Origin: Saccharomycopsis malanga
Lineage: Eukaryota; Ascomycota; Saccharomycetes; Ascoideales; Saccharomycopsidaceae
Assembly: GCA_004014935.1 (NCBI GenBank)
Contig: CP025321.1
Coordinates: 2,852,001 to 2,916,000 of the forward strand
DNA: 64,000 nucleotides
Direction of reading: 5' to 3'
The notes beneath the pieces are model-generated. The model did not search any database and was not told the DNA's origin. It saw only the letters and a program-made list of their open reading frames with translations. A program made the translations under genes and the position numbers. Numbering within the stretch: the stretch's first letter is position 1; each line of letters starts with the position of its first letter. Positions 38,878-48,501 of the stretch are shown one piece after another.

Positions 38878-40146
38878 ATGTCATCATTTTCAGAAAAAAT
38901 TCTTGTATCAAAGCTTCGTGGGCTCAATGAAACTCAGGCTTCCATTGTCGGTTTATCTCAATGGATTTTGTTTCATCATCGTCAATCCAAAAGAATAGCT
39001 ATAACTTGGCGTGACACATTGAATAATGCGCCGGTGGAAAAGAAGTTGCCGTTGATATACTTGGCTAATGATGTCATTCAACAAGCCAGAGCAAGAAGAA
39101 AAACAGAGTTTCTTGATGATTTTGGCAAAATCATATCGTCTGCTTTGATTAATGCATACAAAGCAATTCCTAATGAGACAATCAGGCTGAAAATCAAGCG
39201 TTCTGTGAATGTTTGGCAAGAACGGCACATATTATCTAGTTCTTTATTACAAAAAATTCTAGACAATTTTTCGGAAATTGACAACAATAAACAAGTAAAT
39301 GATTATGGTGTGGCTTCACAAGCATCATTTGCTATTCCGGAATTGAAAGCTCTCAATGAGAAATATACTCAGCTCAACAGAAGCACTGAGAAAATAACCC
39401 AAAGCTTGCTTCAGTTCAGTACAGAATATGATAAGTTATTTGGTGACGACAGTAATTTACAATCCCCCAACATATTTTTAAACCAAATTCAAAATCTTTT
39501 GAAAATATATTATGGTGTCAAGCTTACTTTTGAAAAACGGACAAAAGTCAAAAAAAATATTGTCAATGACTTGGAGAAGTTACTTCATAAGGCCACTTCC
39601 GATAAACTAGAAACTTTTGAACTGTTTGCTAGTTTCAACTCTTTGAATAATAAACTCGACAAAATGCTAAAAACCAAGGAAGAATTGGAGGAAATGATCC
39701 TTGGAGAAGGAAATTTAGATAAAGCTAATTCATCAACATATAATCCTGTTGATTTTCAGAGCACTAATGGCGTTAATGAGGAACGTCACCCCGATGATAA
39801 CACTCTGAACAATGATGACGAATATATTATTCCAAAATACGAGGATGATGATGACGACGAAGATATAGTTCCTCAGTATGAGGATAGCGATAGTGAGAAG
39901 GAAAATGAAAATGACAATGAAAATAAACATTCATACAATAATAAAAGTATCAATAATATTGATAATGATAATGATAATGATAATGATAAGTATCCCAAAC
40001 GACCAACTGATTCCAGAGGTGACCAACCAGATTCAAAGAAACAAAAAACAGAACATTCAAATGAAAGCAGCGCTACACCCCAAACAAGTTCCGCTATAAG
40101 TGACGCTTCAAAGCTTCTTGAGGCACTAAAACAGTTGCCTCGATAG
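38878..40146 (+). CDS. RTT103: CID-domain RNA polymerase II CTD-binding protein Rtt103
   Basis: A 422-residue protein from the ATG at 38878. Residues 1-~135 form a CTD-interacting domain: SFSEKILVSKLRGLNETQASIVGLSQWILFHHR, then KKLPLIYLANDVIQQARARRKTEFLDDFGKI and RLKIKRSVNVWQERHI. Rtt103 binds Ser2-phosphorylated Pol II CTD and helps Rat1-dependent termination. A coiled-coil region follows (EKYTQLNRSTEKITQSLLQFSTEYDKLF). The C-terminal third is acidic low complexity with Asp-Asn repeats coded by a GATAAT microsatellite near 39960-39990, and ends SDASKLLEALKQLPR. Length and order match S. cerevisiae Rtt103 (409 residues). Confidence 0.88.
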   Translation: MSSFSEKILVSKLRGLNETQASIVGLSQWILFHHRQSKRIAITWRDTLNNAPVEKKLPLIYLANDVIQQARARRKTEFLDDFGKIISSALINAYKAIPNETIRLKIKRSVNVWQERHILSSSLLQKILDNFSEIDNNKQVNDYGVASQASFAIPELKALNEKYTQLNRSTEKITQSLLQFSTEYDKLFGDDSNLQSPNIFLNQIQNLLKIYYGVKLTFEKRTKVKKNIVNDLEKLLHKATSDKLETFELFASFNSLNNKLDKMLKTKEELEEMILGEGNLDKANSSTYNPVDFQSTNGVNEERHPDDNTLNNDDEYIIPKYEDDDDDEDIVPQYEDSDSEKENENDNENKHSYNNKSINNIDNDNDNDNDKYPKRPTDSRGDQPDSKKQKTEHSNESSATPQTSSAISDASKLLEALKQLPR

Positions 40147-41213
40147 AATGTTTGAGTAAAGTAACTTGGACATGAGACTTTTTGCACTCTTTATAAAGCA
40201 AAATGTATACTAGAATAGTTTTATATGGAATATACCAGAATTCCAGCTTTTTTCTTATCGTAAAAAATTACAAAATCATTAATTACAATTTTTACATGTT
40301 GAGCAGTTTCATGTTTTGTTGTCAGTACATTATAAAATCCTTCAAAGCTTTATATAGACATTTACTTATCATTTTTGCCTCCTGATTATTATATAATGCA
40401 TTCCAAAATTGACCAATGGTAAGACTTTTGATAACTAACACCTTTAAAAAAGTCACAGGGGCAAGCGTAAACTTCGCTCGATTTTTTGAAACATGGCCTG
40501 TATTAATACTTATTTATTCATTGGAAAGACGCTTCACTGTAGGCAACTTGAAGGTGTTTATGTTTGATTAGTGTAATAGCGTGACCTCTCCTGTATATAT
40601 TTAAAATACATACATTAATAAATAAAACAGAAAAAAAGTAGCAGTAGTCTTTTAAAAGCAGAAGTTTGTAAATGCTACCAAGAACTTTATCAATAAGTAA
40701 AAGTCGGCCGTCTATAAATAATTATACGAGAGACTATGGCGAGACAGTATTAAGGGAAGAGCCATTTTATATATTACTAAAAATTGAAAGTTTTCAAGGT
40801 CAAGATATTAGAAGGAATATGAATCAGAGCCTGGGTATGTATAAAATCTCGTTACAAGAATATCATAATGAACATTATAGGGACCATGCATTATTTATAT
40901 GTTCAACGCAATGCGTGTACTATTTCTCTCCAAATATTTATCTATAAAGTTGTGATTCAACATACTGTATAAATAAATATACCAAAATTATATTCTGTCT
41001 GGAAATTTCACATGTTACTATTACTATTCCATACTATGGAGCTCAGTTATACTAGTTGTACCTACTTACTTGATTCGTTAGAGCAGTGTATCATAACCAC
41101 ATGCATGCCTGCAGCATTGATCTTCAAATTTTTTTTTTTTTTCAGTACAAAATTTCAACATCTCTAACTAGGTATTTATAAAACGATACTTTGAGTTTAT
41201 TGGGTGCTTCAAG
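40147..41213. other. Gap between RTT103 and TYW1
   Basis: AT-rich. A small possible frame is listed separately at 40672-40947. A poly-T-CAG tract at 41132-41145 resembles a 3' splice site but has no partner I can support. Confidence 0.5.
40672..40947 (+). CDS. Possible small protein of unknown function
   Basis: A 91-codon ATG frame. Residues 1-55 (MLPRTLSISKSRPSINNY, then YGETVLREEPFYILLKIES) read like genuine protein with a basic, presequence-like start, and a GTATGT at 40835-40840 could be a 5' splice site. The last 36 residues look random. No acceptor exon was found. I do not recognise a family, and it may be non-coding. Confidence 0.25.
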   Translation: MLPRTLSISKSRPSINNYTRDYGETVLREEPFYILLKIESFQGQDIRRNMNQSLGMYKISLQEYHNEHYRDHALFICSTQCVYYFSPNIYL

Positions 41214-43553
41214 ATGCATGTGGGTGTTGTGGTTGCTTTTGTTGCAGTATATCTTCATTTTGGAGGCAGAATAACTGTTGCTTTATTAGTTATCACTTTA
41301 TATGCTGTGTATGAATTATCCAGACAACAACCTAAAGGTAAACAATTAGACGTCAATAATGATGTTAATGTGAAGGCACTTCAAGCAAATTATAAGCCTA
41401 AGCTCAAGTATGTGAAGATTAATAACAAGCTCCAGCTAGTGAATGCAAGTTCTTTGGATGATTCTTCTCTTTTTGGAGGTGTTGAGAAGAAACCAAAATC
41501 TGTTCCGGTTGATTTCACCAATGCTTTTACGTCTAATGATGTCGTTAAGAAACATCCAAAGAAAAGAGTGCCTAGAGTTATTAGAAAGCAGCCGGTTTTA
41601 TCAAACTCGCCACCAAAATTAGTTGAAAGTAATAGCAGTCTTTCAGAGTCAAATATTCATATTTTCTACTCTTCTTTGACAGGATCTTCTGAACGTACAG
41701 CAAAGTATCTTTATAACATGATCAACATAAATGAGTCTTTTACAGGTAAACCAGTGTTAATTAACATGGATGATGATATCGATGATTTGGATGACTATTT
41801 TTTGAACGTACCAAAGATTGGAAAGTTATTATACGTTTTAATTTTGCCATCTTACGAAACAGATTCTCCAATTGATTTTTTCTTACAGACTTTGGAAGAA
41901 AATTCAACGGATTTCAGAATCAATAGTTATCCTTTGAAAGACAAATTATTAGGCTATTCTGTTATTGGCATTGGTGATCGTGAACATTATCCTAATAAGT
42001 TCTGTTATCAAGCTGTCAAGACCGATAAATACTTGAGCAAGTTGGGAGGAAGAAGAGTTTTTCCCTTGGGCAAGTTCTGTATAAAGAACGACAAAGATGA
42101 GAAGATCCAGGAATGGTGTGATCTTTACATTGATTCTTTGAAAGACAACGATGCCATGATATTGGATGAAAAAGATGAAGATGAAGATGAAGGCGAAACC
42201 GGAAGTAATAGTGAAGATAGCGGATCCACATTGGTGGATATTGAAGATATGGGAAATATGATGCAAAAAACTAGTAGTGAAAGTAGTTCTAGTGATTCAG
42301 ATCCTAAGGAAGTAAAAGAAATGGTAGCCAAAGACTCACCTACCTACAAGTCGCTTACTAAACAAGGATATACTGTTGTTGGATCCCATTCTGGTGTCAA
42401 GATTTGTCGTTGGACAAAGTCTGCTTTGAGAAATCGTGGCTCTTGTTACAAATTTGCCTTCTATGGCATCAGATCACATCTTTGTATGGAAACCACACCC
42501 TCATTATCTTGTTCCAACAAATGTGTCTTTTGTTGGAGACATGGTACGAATCCTGTTGGAACTAACTGGAGATGGCAAGTTGATGGACCAGAAGAAGTTT
42601 TGAAAGGAGCTTTGGAAGGTCATTATAAAAAAATCAAACAAATGAGAGGCATTCCTGGTATCAATTCAGAAAGATTTCAAGAAGCGTTTACTGTTAGACA
42701 TTGCGCTTTATCTTTAGTAGGGGAGCCTATTTTCTATCCCTACATCAATGAATTCGTCGGTATGTTACACGCCAAACATATTTCCAGTTTTCTTGTTTGC
42801 AATGCTCAGCATCCCGAACAGTTAAGAAACCTAAAAAAAGTTACTCAGTTATATGTGTCTATTGATGCACCAACCAAGTCAGATTTGAAAAAGGTTGACA
42901 GACCATTGTTCAAAGATTTCTGGGAAAGATTAAACGCTTGTCTTGATATTCTCAACACCGTGCAAAGTCACCAAAGAACTGTTTTCAGATTGACCTTAGT
43001 CAAGGGATTTAACATGGCAGAAGTTGATGGATACGCTGATTTGATTGAAAAAGCTAATCCATCTTTAATTGAAATCAAAGGAGCAACATTTTGTGGGTCT
43101 TCTTCGGGAAACGGTAACCCATTAACCATGCAGAACATTCCATTTTATGAAGAATGTAAAAACTTTGTTATCTCCTTGAATAATGTGTTGCGCAATAGAA
43201 ACTTAAATTACGACATTGCTTCTGAGCATGCACATTCTTGTTGTATATTGATGGCAAACTTGAAATACAAAATCAATGACAAATGGTTCACTCATATCAA
43301 TTACGAAAAATTTTTCAATTTGTTGGAAACTAAAGGTGAAGATTTTGATGAGTTGGAATATATTAGCGAAACTCCAGCTTGGTCCTATTGGGGCTCTGAA
43401 GAGGCTGGTTTCAACCCTGCTGATGTAAAATATAACAGAAAAGATGAAAAATTGAAGAAGAAACTTGCCAGAGAAAAACAATTGGAAGAAGTTAATAGAA
43501 TACAACAGAATCAAGAGCATCAAATACCAGTTACGGAAACTGCTGTTGCTTAA
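41214..43553 (+). CDS. TYW1: tRNA 4-demethylwyosine synthase (Tyw1)
   Basis: A 779-residue radical SAM enzyme that makes the tricyclic core of wybutosine at position 37 of tRNA-Phe from N1-methylguanosine and pyruvate, at the ER surface. An N-terminal membrane helix (GVVVAFVAVYLHFGGRITVALLVITLYAVY) resembles that of yeast Tyw1. The flavodoxin-like domain (HIFYSSLTGSSERTAKYLY) spans about 147-310, followed by an acidic linker. The radical SAM core has CSNKCVFCWRH (CxxxCxxC) near residue 440, then KGALEGHYKKIKQMRGIPG, SLVGEPIFYPYINEF and the Tyw1 C-terminal FCGSSSGN and HEHAHSCC-type (ASEHAHSCCILM) motifs. A Lys/Glu-rich tail ends it. Confidence 0.96.
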   Translation: MHVGVVVAFVAVYLHFGGRITVALLVITLYAVYELSRQQPKGKQLDVNNDVNVKALQANYKPKLKYVKINNKLQLVNASSLDDSSLFGGVEKKPKSVPVDFTNAFTSNDVVKKHPKKRVPRVIRKQPVLSNSPPKLVESNSSLSESNIHIFYSSLTGSSERTAKYLYNMININESFTGKPVLINMDDDIDDLDDYFLNVPKIGKLLYVLILPSYETDSPIDFFLQTLEENSTDFRINSYPLKDKLLGYSVIGIGDREHYPNKFCYQAVKTDKYLSKLGGRRVFPLGKFCIKNDKDEKIQEWCDLYIDSLKDNDAMILDEKDEDEDEGETGSNSEDSGSTLVDIEDMGNMMQKTSSESSSSDSDPKEVKEMVAKDSPTYKSLTKQGYTVVGSHSGVKICRWTKSALRNRGSCYKFAFYGIRSHLCMETTPSLSCSNKCVFCWRHGTNPVGTNWRWQVDGPEEVLKGALEGHYKKIKQMRGIPGINSERFQEAFTVRHCALSLVGEPIFYPYINEFVGMLHAKHISSFLVCNAQHPEQLRNLKKVTQLYVSIDAPTKSDLKKVDRPLFKDFWERLNACLDILNTVQSHQRTVFRLTLVKGFNMAEVDGYADLIEKANPSLIEIKGATFCGSSSGNGNPLTMQNIPFYEECKNFVISLNNVLRNRNLNYDIASEHAHSCCILMANLKYKINDKWFTHINYEKFFNLLETKGEDFDELEYISETPAWSYWGSEEAGFNPADVKYNRKDEKLKKKLAREKQLEEVNRIQQNQEHQIPVTETAVA

Positions 43554-44864
43554 TGATTTTTATGACTTACATTTTATGACTTTTTTATTTGGTATTTGGA
43601 TTTCACTACTGAAAATAAACGTATATATTTAAAAATTAGCTAAAATTCTAAACGTAGTCGCTTTTTTGATAATGTGTTGCGGCTTGACTACAGTGCTAAT
43701 TTCCTTGCCAGGCATACTCGTTTTTTCTGGATTAGTCAAGCTTCAACTCATCGGTTAAGGCCATAGTGTGCAACGGGATCTGTAGATTAATTTTCGTCAA
43801 CTGAAAATATGAACCTTGTGTAAACATGTATTGAAAGTTTTGTAAGAATAGCTACAGCTTTGAAACATCTGTTCAAACGGTTATTTCGCACAATAACCAA
43901 TACTACAGATGTTAGGGGAAGATATTCATTTCAATTGGTGAGTAATTATTATCACTGAGAGAAATTATAAGAAAAAAAATAAATGTTATTCCTCTCTTGT
44001 TGTGGAAGTTTTGAGTGGCTCAGAGAAAAACATCGCGAGACTTAAAAGTTTGATAAATGGGCAAAAATTAGCCTGCAAACTAATAAAAGAATTAATGTCA
44101 GTTTAGTTCATTAAGACGTGACCACAGAGTCATTTTAATGATTTGTCTAAAAGTCAATTTATATGTCGCTAGTTACAATAGTGACACTTTTTTTTTTCTT
44201 TTTTTAACAATTGTCTGTAAAGAAAGATCGTAAAACTTTGAGGTGGAGAGAGAATTTTGAAGCAGCGAATCGATTACACTTTTTAGGTAAACTGAAAAGT
44301 ATCTGTGTGTCTAATGTAAGGAAAAGAACAGAAAGCATAACAAGAGAGACTAGTTGGGTCTAATTTAATCAAAAGTTACCCAAGATTTGTAGTATTTAGG
44401 CATCTCAACGATTGCTCTAACCATCAAGGTTCGTAGCAAAAAGGAAACAGACATTATTTACTTTTACTACAGCTATATTTAAAATATTATTATAAAAATA
44501 CTAATTTTCCTTTTTAGCATAAAACATCCTTATTTAATGTTTGTCAGTGAAGTACGGGTGTCATCCTATTTCATAACACTTTTCCTTTTTAAAAATCAAC
44601 ATCAAAATCCGTGATAGTTTAGTGGCTAGAATTACCGCTTGTCGCGCGGTAGACCGGGGTTCGATTCCCCGTCGCGGAGTTTTTTTTGCATTCTGTATTG
44701 TGAAGTTGTTTAGTAAACCACAATTTTGAGATTTACTTGCTTTACCTGATAAAAAGCAAATTAATCACCATTCGTACCTTACAAAGTTCTTTGAAATTAT
44801 TTTCATAAAGATCATACATTAACAAAAATGGATACAGTATATGTTGATGTTTCCATTGATTAAT
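43554..44864. other. Convergent gap between TYW1 and the DUF1776 gene
   Basis: Contains tRNA-Asp at 44608-44679. I see no other gene, repeat or RNA I can support in the remaining 1.2 kb. Confidence 0.55.
44608..44679 (+). tRNA. tRNA-Asp (GTC)
   Basis: TCCGTGA pairs with TCGCGGA, the D arm is TAGTTTAGTGGCTA, the anticodon arm is CCGCTTGTCGCGCGG with GTC, and the T arm is CCGGGGTTCGATTCCCCG. The discriminator is G. A run of eight T follows at once (44680-44687) as the Pol III terminator. No intron. Confidence 0.97.
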
Positions 44865-46283
44865 TCAAAAGCCAAAGAAACCAAGTATGATATTGGAAAT
44901 GCTATTGCAACCAATAAGCCAACTTATTAACCAATTTGGCAAATACTTTCCGATAATGTCATACGCTCTTGCTCCTCTGCCAACATAACATACGCGCAAA
45001 TCTCTCTTGTAAAACGGTTTACGTTTTCTATTTACATCACTGTAGAGCAAATCAAAGATTTTGTAGTTCAACTCACGCAAATTAGCTCCTCTTAAGCGAG
45101 GAGAGGGGCTGCTCAACAAACATATCTGTTTGAAGTTTGCTCCATAAATCGACTTCATGTTGTCACCCCAACCTAACACTTGATTGTTGAGCGCTGTTCG
45201 GTAACTTTCAACAGACTCTTTACCGTTAGCATGGTTGAAAATGTTCAAAGCTCCTACTTTCAAGTTAATAACTTGCAAGTTTAACAGCTCGTCGGCTATT
45301 ACTTCTCTAGCAAAAGACTCGAAAATGGCATGCAATGATCTTATGGCCACCGATTCAGGAGCATGGAATGGTAAATTGATAGATGATATCAAGTTTGGAG
45401 TCAACAATATTAGCTTTGTTGCAGAAATATTGAAAGAGTTGTCGTCAAAGTGAATTGCATTGTTATTCCGTATGATATTGATAAAGTTATTTGAAAAAAG
45501 AACTAGAGGGGATAATACTTTTGCATTAAGACAGTCAGACCAGCTTTTCAAGCCTATGTTCTCCACAGGCCCCACTGGATAAAATAAATCAGGGATTATT
45601 AGCACACCCATTAGCTTTAAATTATGAGGGGTGGCTTTATGGAAAGGTGTGACTGGACTGTTGAGAGTTTTATTGAAAGATTCGATCTGAACATTTAATG
45701 TATCTTCGTTGGCAGAGTTCACCTTGAAAGCGCGTATATCCTCAGAGTCTTCGCTTTCTATATACTTGATTTCTTTATCGTTTATTACAGTGATATAAAC
45801 TATGAAGCCTCTTTTTTCCAAATCGTTGGCAATGATTCGTACCAAAGGTTCTAATGGAGATCCGATGACCACTACCACATTTGTTCGGGCACCATTAGAC
45901 AACCGCTTTGCCCGTCTTCTTTTATCAGTCCGTATGTACTTTTTATTATCCTTGATAGTAATCAAATTTCTATTCCTCGAGCTATTGTAATAATAATAGA
46001 GTCCACTGACCGAACCCCCGAGAATCAATGCTAAAAGCCATCGATGCTCCGAAACAAACCTTTCGACATTCCTCCGCAAGGTGCGCTGTTTCACTACAGG
46101 CCGAATAACACCGCCACTGGAAGGCAACTTGTGCTTGTAAAGATCGAATATCAGATCAGTGGTTCTGTTGATAAAATCACCAGCCTCATTGACAATCAGC
46201 GAGTTCAGAATACTGTCTGCGGCATCAAGTACCTTCCTCTGCAATGCGTGCCCCCAATACACCGCTTTATCAACCGGATCCAT
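44865..46283 (-). CDS. DUF1776-type fungal membrane protein, SDR-like
   Basis: A 472-residue protein of a fungal family I match to DUF1776 (PF08643). Its order is an N-terminal helical region, a basic stretch, one membrane helix (WLLALILGGSVSGLYYYY, about residues 82-99), then a Rossmann-like domain: TNVVVVIGSPLEPLVRIIANDLEKRGFIVYITV resembles the first strand and helix of a short-chain dehydrogenase, but the classic TGxxxGxG glycine motif is degenerate (IGSPLEP). Later segments (LSPLVLFSNNFINI, KLILLTPNLISSINLPFHAPES) fit the SDR core. The usual YxxxK is not clear. Function is unknown; location in a mitochondrial or ER membrane is inference. It is divergent from YSC84. Confidence 0.65.
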   Translation of the reverse strand: MDPVDKAVYWGHALQRKVLDAADSILNSLIVNEAGDFINRTTDLIFDLYKHKLPSSGGVIRPVVKQRTLRRNVERFVSEHRWLLALILGGSVSGLYYYYNSSRNRNLITIKDNKKYIRTDKRRRAKRLSNGARTNVVVVIGSPLEPLVRIIANDLEKRGFIVYITVINDKEIKYIESEDSEDIRAFKVNSANEDTLNVQIESFNKTLNSPVTPFHKATPHNLKLMGVLIIPDLFYPVGPVENIGLKSWSDCLNAKVLSPLVLFSNNFINIIRNNNAIHFDDNSFNISATKLILLTPNLISSINLPFHAPESVAIRSLHAIFESFAREVIADELLNLQVINLKVGALNIFNHANGKESVESYRTALNNQVLGWGDNMKSIYGANFKQICLLSSPSPRLRGANLRELNYKIFDLLYSDVNRKRKPFYKRDLRVCYVGRGARAYDIIGKYLPNWLISWLIGCNSISNIILGFFGF

Positions 46284-46861
46284 ACTCTATAGTTGAAGCT
46301 GTGATTAGCACTTGTCTACTGTTTTATAGCTATTATTATTGCCTTGTAGCTCATCTCCCACTATTTTTTTTAACGTCTAAAGCTCATTTATTGCTAACCG
46401 GACTTTCACGTGTTAGGTGGAAATTACATCATATATGACTACTACTAATTATGAATACTTGTAATTGAATGGTAACTGCCTCATGTGTAAACTAGAATTA
46501 TTCCGAACATGCCATCTTTAACATGCCATCTTTATACCCCCGCCCCCCCCACCTATTCTTTCATTGTAAAACAGCCCACATAGTACTGTCACGAAGAAAT
46601 CCATCATTTTACCATAATGCTCACCCGCCGCACGTCAGAAACCGTAGCCCCTGACTAGCAATGTCGCATTTATTAAGGTAAAATATAATACTCCTTGATA
46701 GAATGCGAGATAAAAGTTCCGTTAATTCCAAGATCCGCGTGATTCAAGGAAGAAGTGGCACACCCGTCTGATATTTTAGGCAAGTCCTATAAGGTTCTAG
46801 CAATGGCCATCGATACAAGTTTTCGGGAATAATATCAAGCAGAGCAATTGCAATTTTAATA
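46284..46861. other. Divergent promoter gap, DUF1776 gene and YSC84
   Basis: No gene. Contains a 14-bp direct repeat (ACATGCCATCTTTA twice, 46507-46534) running into a C-rich tract (CCCCCGCCCCCCCC, about 46537-46550), the strongest GC tract in any gap of the window. Confidence 0.6.
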
Positions 46862-48180
46862 ATGGGTATCAAAATTAACAATCCAATTCCAAGAAGCTTG
46901 AAAAGCGAGTCCAAGTAAGCATTGGTTTGACATGACAGTTTCTTTTCAGAGGACATGATCAACTGACAACAAATTATAGAAAAGCAGCACGTATTCTTAC
47001 GTCATTTATAAAGCCAAACCAGGTCTTGGGGGCAGACCAGGTTATACCGCCATCTATTCTACAGGAAGCAAAGGGACTTGCCATTATAACTGTTCTTAAG
47101 GCAGGTTTTTTGTTTTCTGGTAGAGCAGGCTCCGGAATCATAGTCAGCCGACTTCCTGACGGTTCCTGGTCCGCACCATCCGCCATTATGACTGCTGGTG
47201 CAGGTGTAGGAGGCCAAGTGGGTGCCGAGTTGACAGATTTTGTATTTATTTTGAATACAAAAAATGCTGTCGAGTCGTTTGCGCAACTAGGCTCCATCAC
47301 TTTGGGTGGTAATGTGTCTTTGGCTGCCGGTCCTTTGGGCAGAAATGCAGAAGCAGCTGGAACAGCATCTTTGAAATCTGCTGCTGCCATTTTCTCCTAC
47401 TCTAAAACAAAAGGCCTTTTTGCTGGTGTTTCTTTAGAAGGATCTGTCATAGTTGAGAGAAGAGATGCTAATAGAAAGTTCTATGGTGGAAATTGTACTG
47501 CAAAGACAATATTGTCAGGAAGAGTTGATCCACCACCAGCTGTTGATCCTCTTTTCAGAGTCTTAGAGTCTAGAGCTTTTACCAAACGACAGTTTGATCA
47601 AGATTATGGCGACGACTTCTATGACGACATCCCAACAAGCTTTTCTGACGATGAGTCGTCCTTCGAATCAGGCAGCAGGCGCAAACATACTACTTTTGCC
47701 TCTTCTCGTGGAACCTCGGGTCGTGCAAATTATGAACGGGGTCACTACTCCGATGACGATTATGATGGTTACGATGATAGCTTTGGAGGATCATCATCTA
47801 GAGGCCGCAGTAGAGGAAACAACAGTTTTTCGAGAAGGGCCACCAGCACATCTTCGTGGGAAGATGACGTGTATGACAGAAGTCATAGGCTGACTGCTAC
47901 AGAAGAGGAAAAACCAAGTAGACCTCATTCATCTAAACCAAACTTTGGCGCAGCCATAGCACCTGAAGAGGAGGACGAAGATGATCCTTTCGCATCGAGC
48001 AAAGGCAATAAAGCAATTGCTTTATTTACCTTTGAAGCAGAGCAAGATGGCGACTTATCTTTCAAAAAGGGAGACGTCATAACCATCGTGAAGAAGAGTG
48101 AGTCAACAGACGATTGGTGGTCTGGAAGATGCCATGGCAAGGAAGGCATCTTTCCTGCAAATTATATTAAGCTTTTATAG
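46862..48180 (+). CDS. YSC84: Actin-associated SYLF/SH3 protein (Ysc84/Lsb3), one intron
   Basis: Exons 46862-46914 and 46980-48180 encode 417 residues. The first exon reads MGIKINNPIPRSLKSES-K and joins KAARILTSFIKPNQVLGADQVIPP, aligning with the start of S. cerevisiae Ysc84/Lsb3, which also have a 5'-proximal intron. The SYLF domain (GLAIITVLKAGFLFSGRAGSG, ITLGGNVSLAAGPLGR, FAGVSLEGSV, ANRKFYGGNCTAK) binds lipid and F-actin. A Ser/Arg-rich linker follows. The SH3 domain is at the C-terminus (AIALFTFEAEQDGDLSFKKGD, then DDWWSGR and GIFPANYIKLL). The protein acts at endocytic actin patches with Las17 and Sla1. The intron is odd: GTAAGC donor and AACTGAC as the only branch-like word. Confidence 0.93.
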
Positions 48181-48501
48181 TTGATCTTCAATAAATTGTA
48201 AACATTACTTTACCATTCACCTACTTACTTCTCTTAATGGCCCTCTATGTCTTTTTTATACACTTTTGAGCTTTTTTTTGTTTTTAACAAGCTCTGTTCG
48301 CATTCCTTATTGTTTCTCTTTTTCAAATTGATCTTTTTAGAATACAAAATGGTTTTTTTTATATCAAACACTTCAACTGTTCATAGTCTGTACAGGAGCA
48401 CAACTCTGTGCCTATCATCGAAGCTTTCAAAGAGTGTGTATTAGTCTAATAGTAAAATAGAAGCGTGAAAAATAGAAAGAAAGTAAAGCAAACAGAAACC
48501 C

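Noticed and set aside
46744-46962. 72-codon hydrophobic minus frame upstream of YSC84
   Set aside because: It is the antisense of YSC84 exon 1 and intron; the plus strand gives a conserved spliced start.
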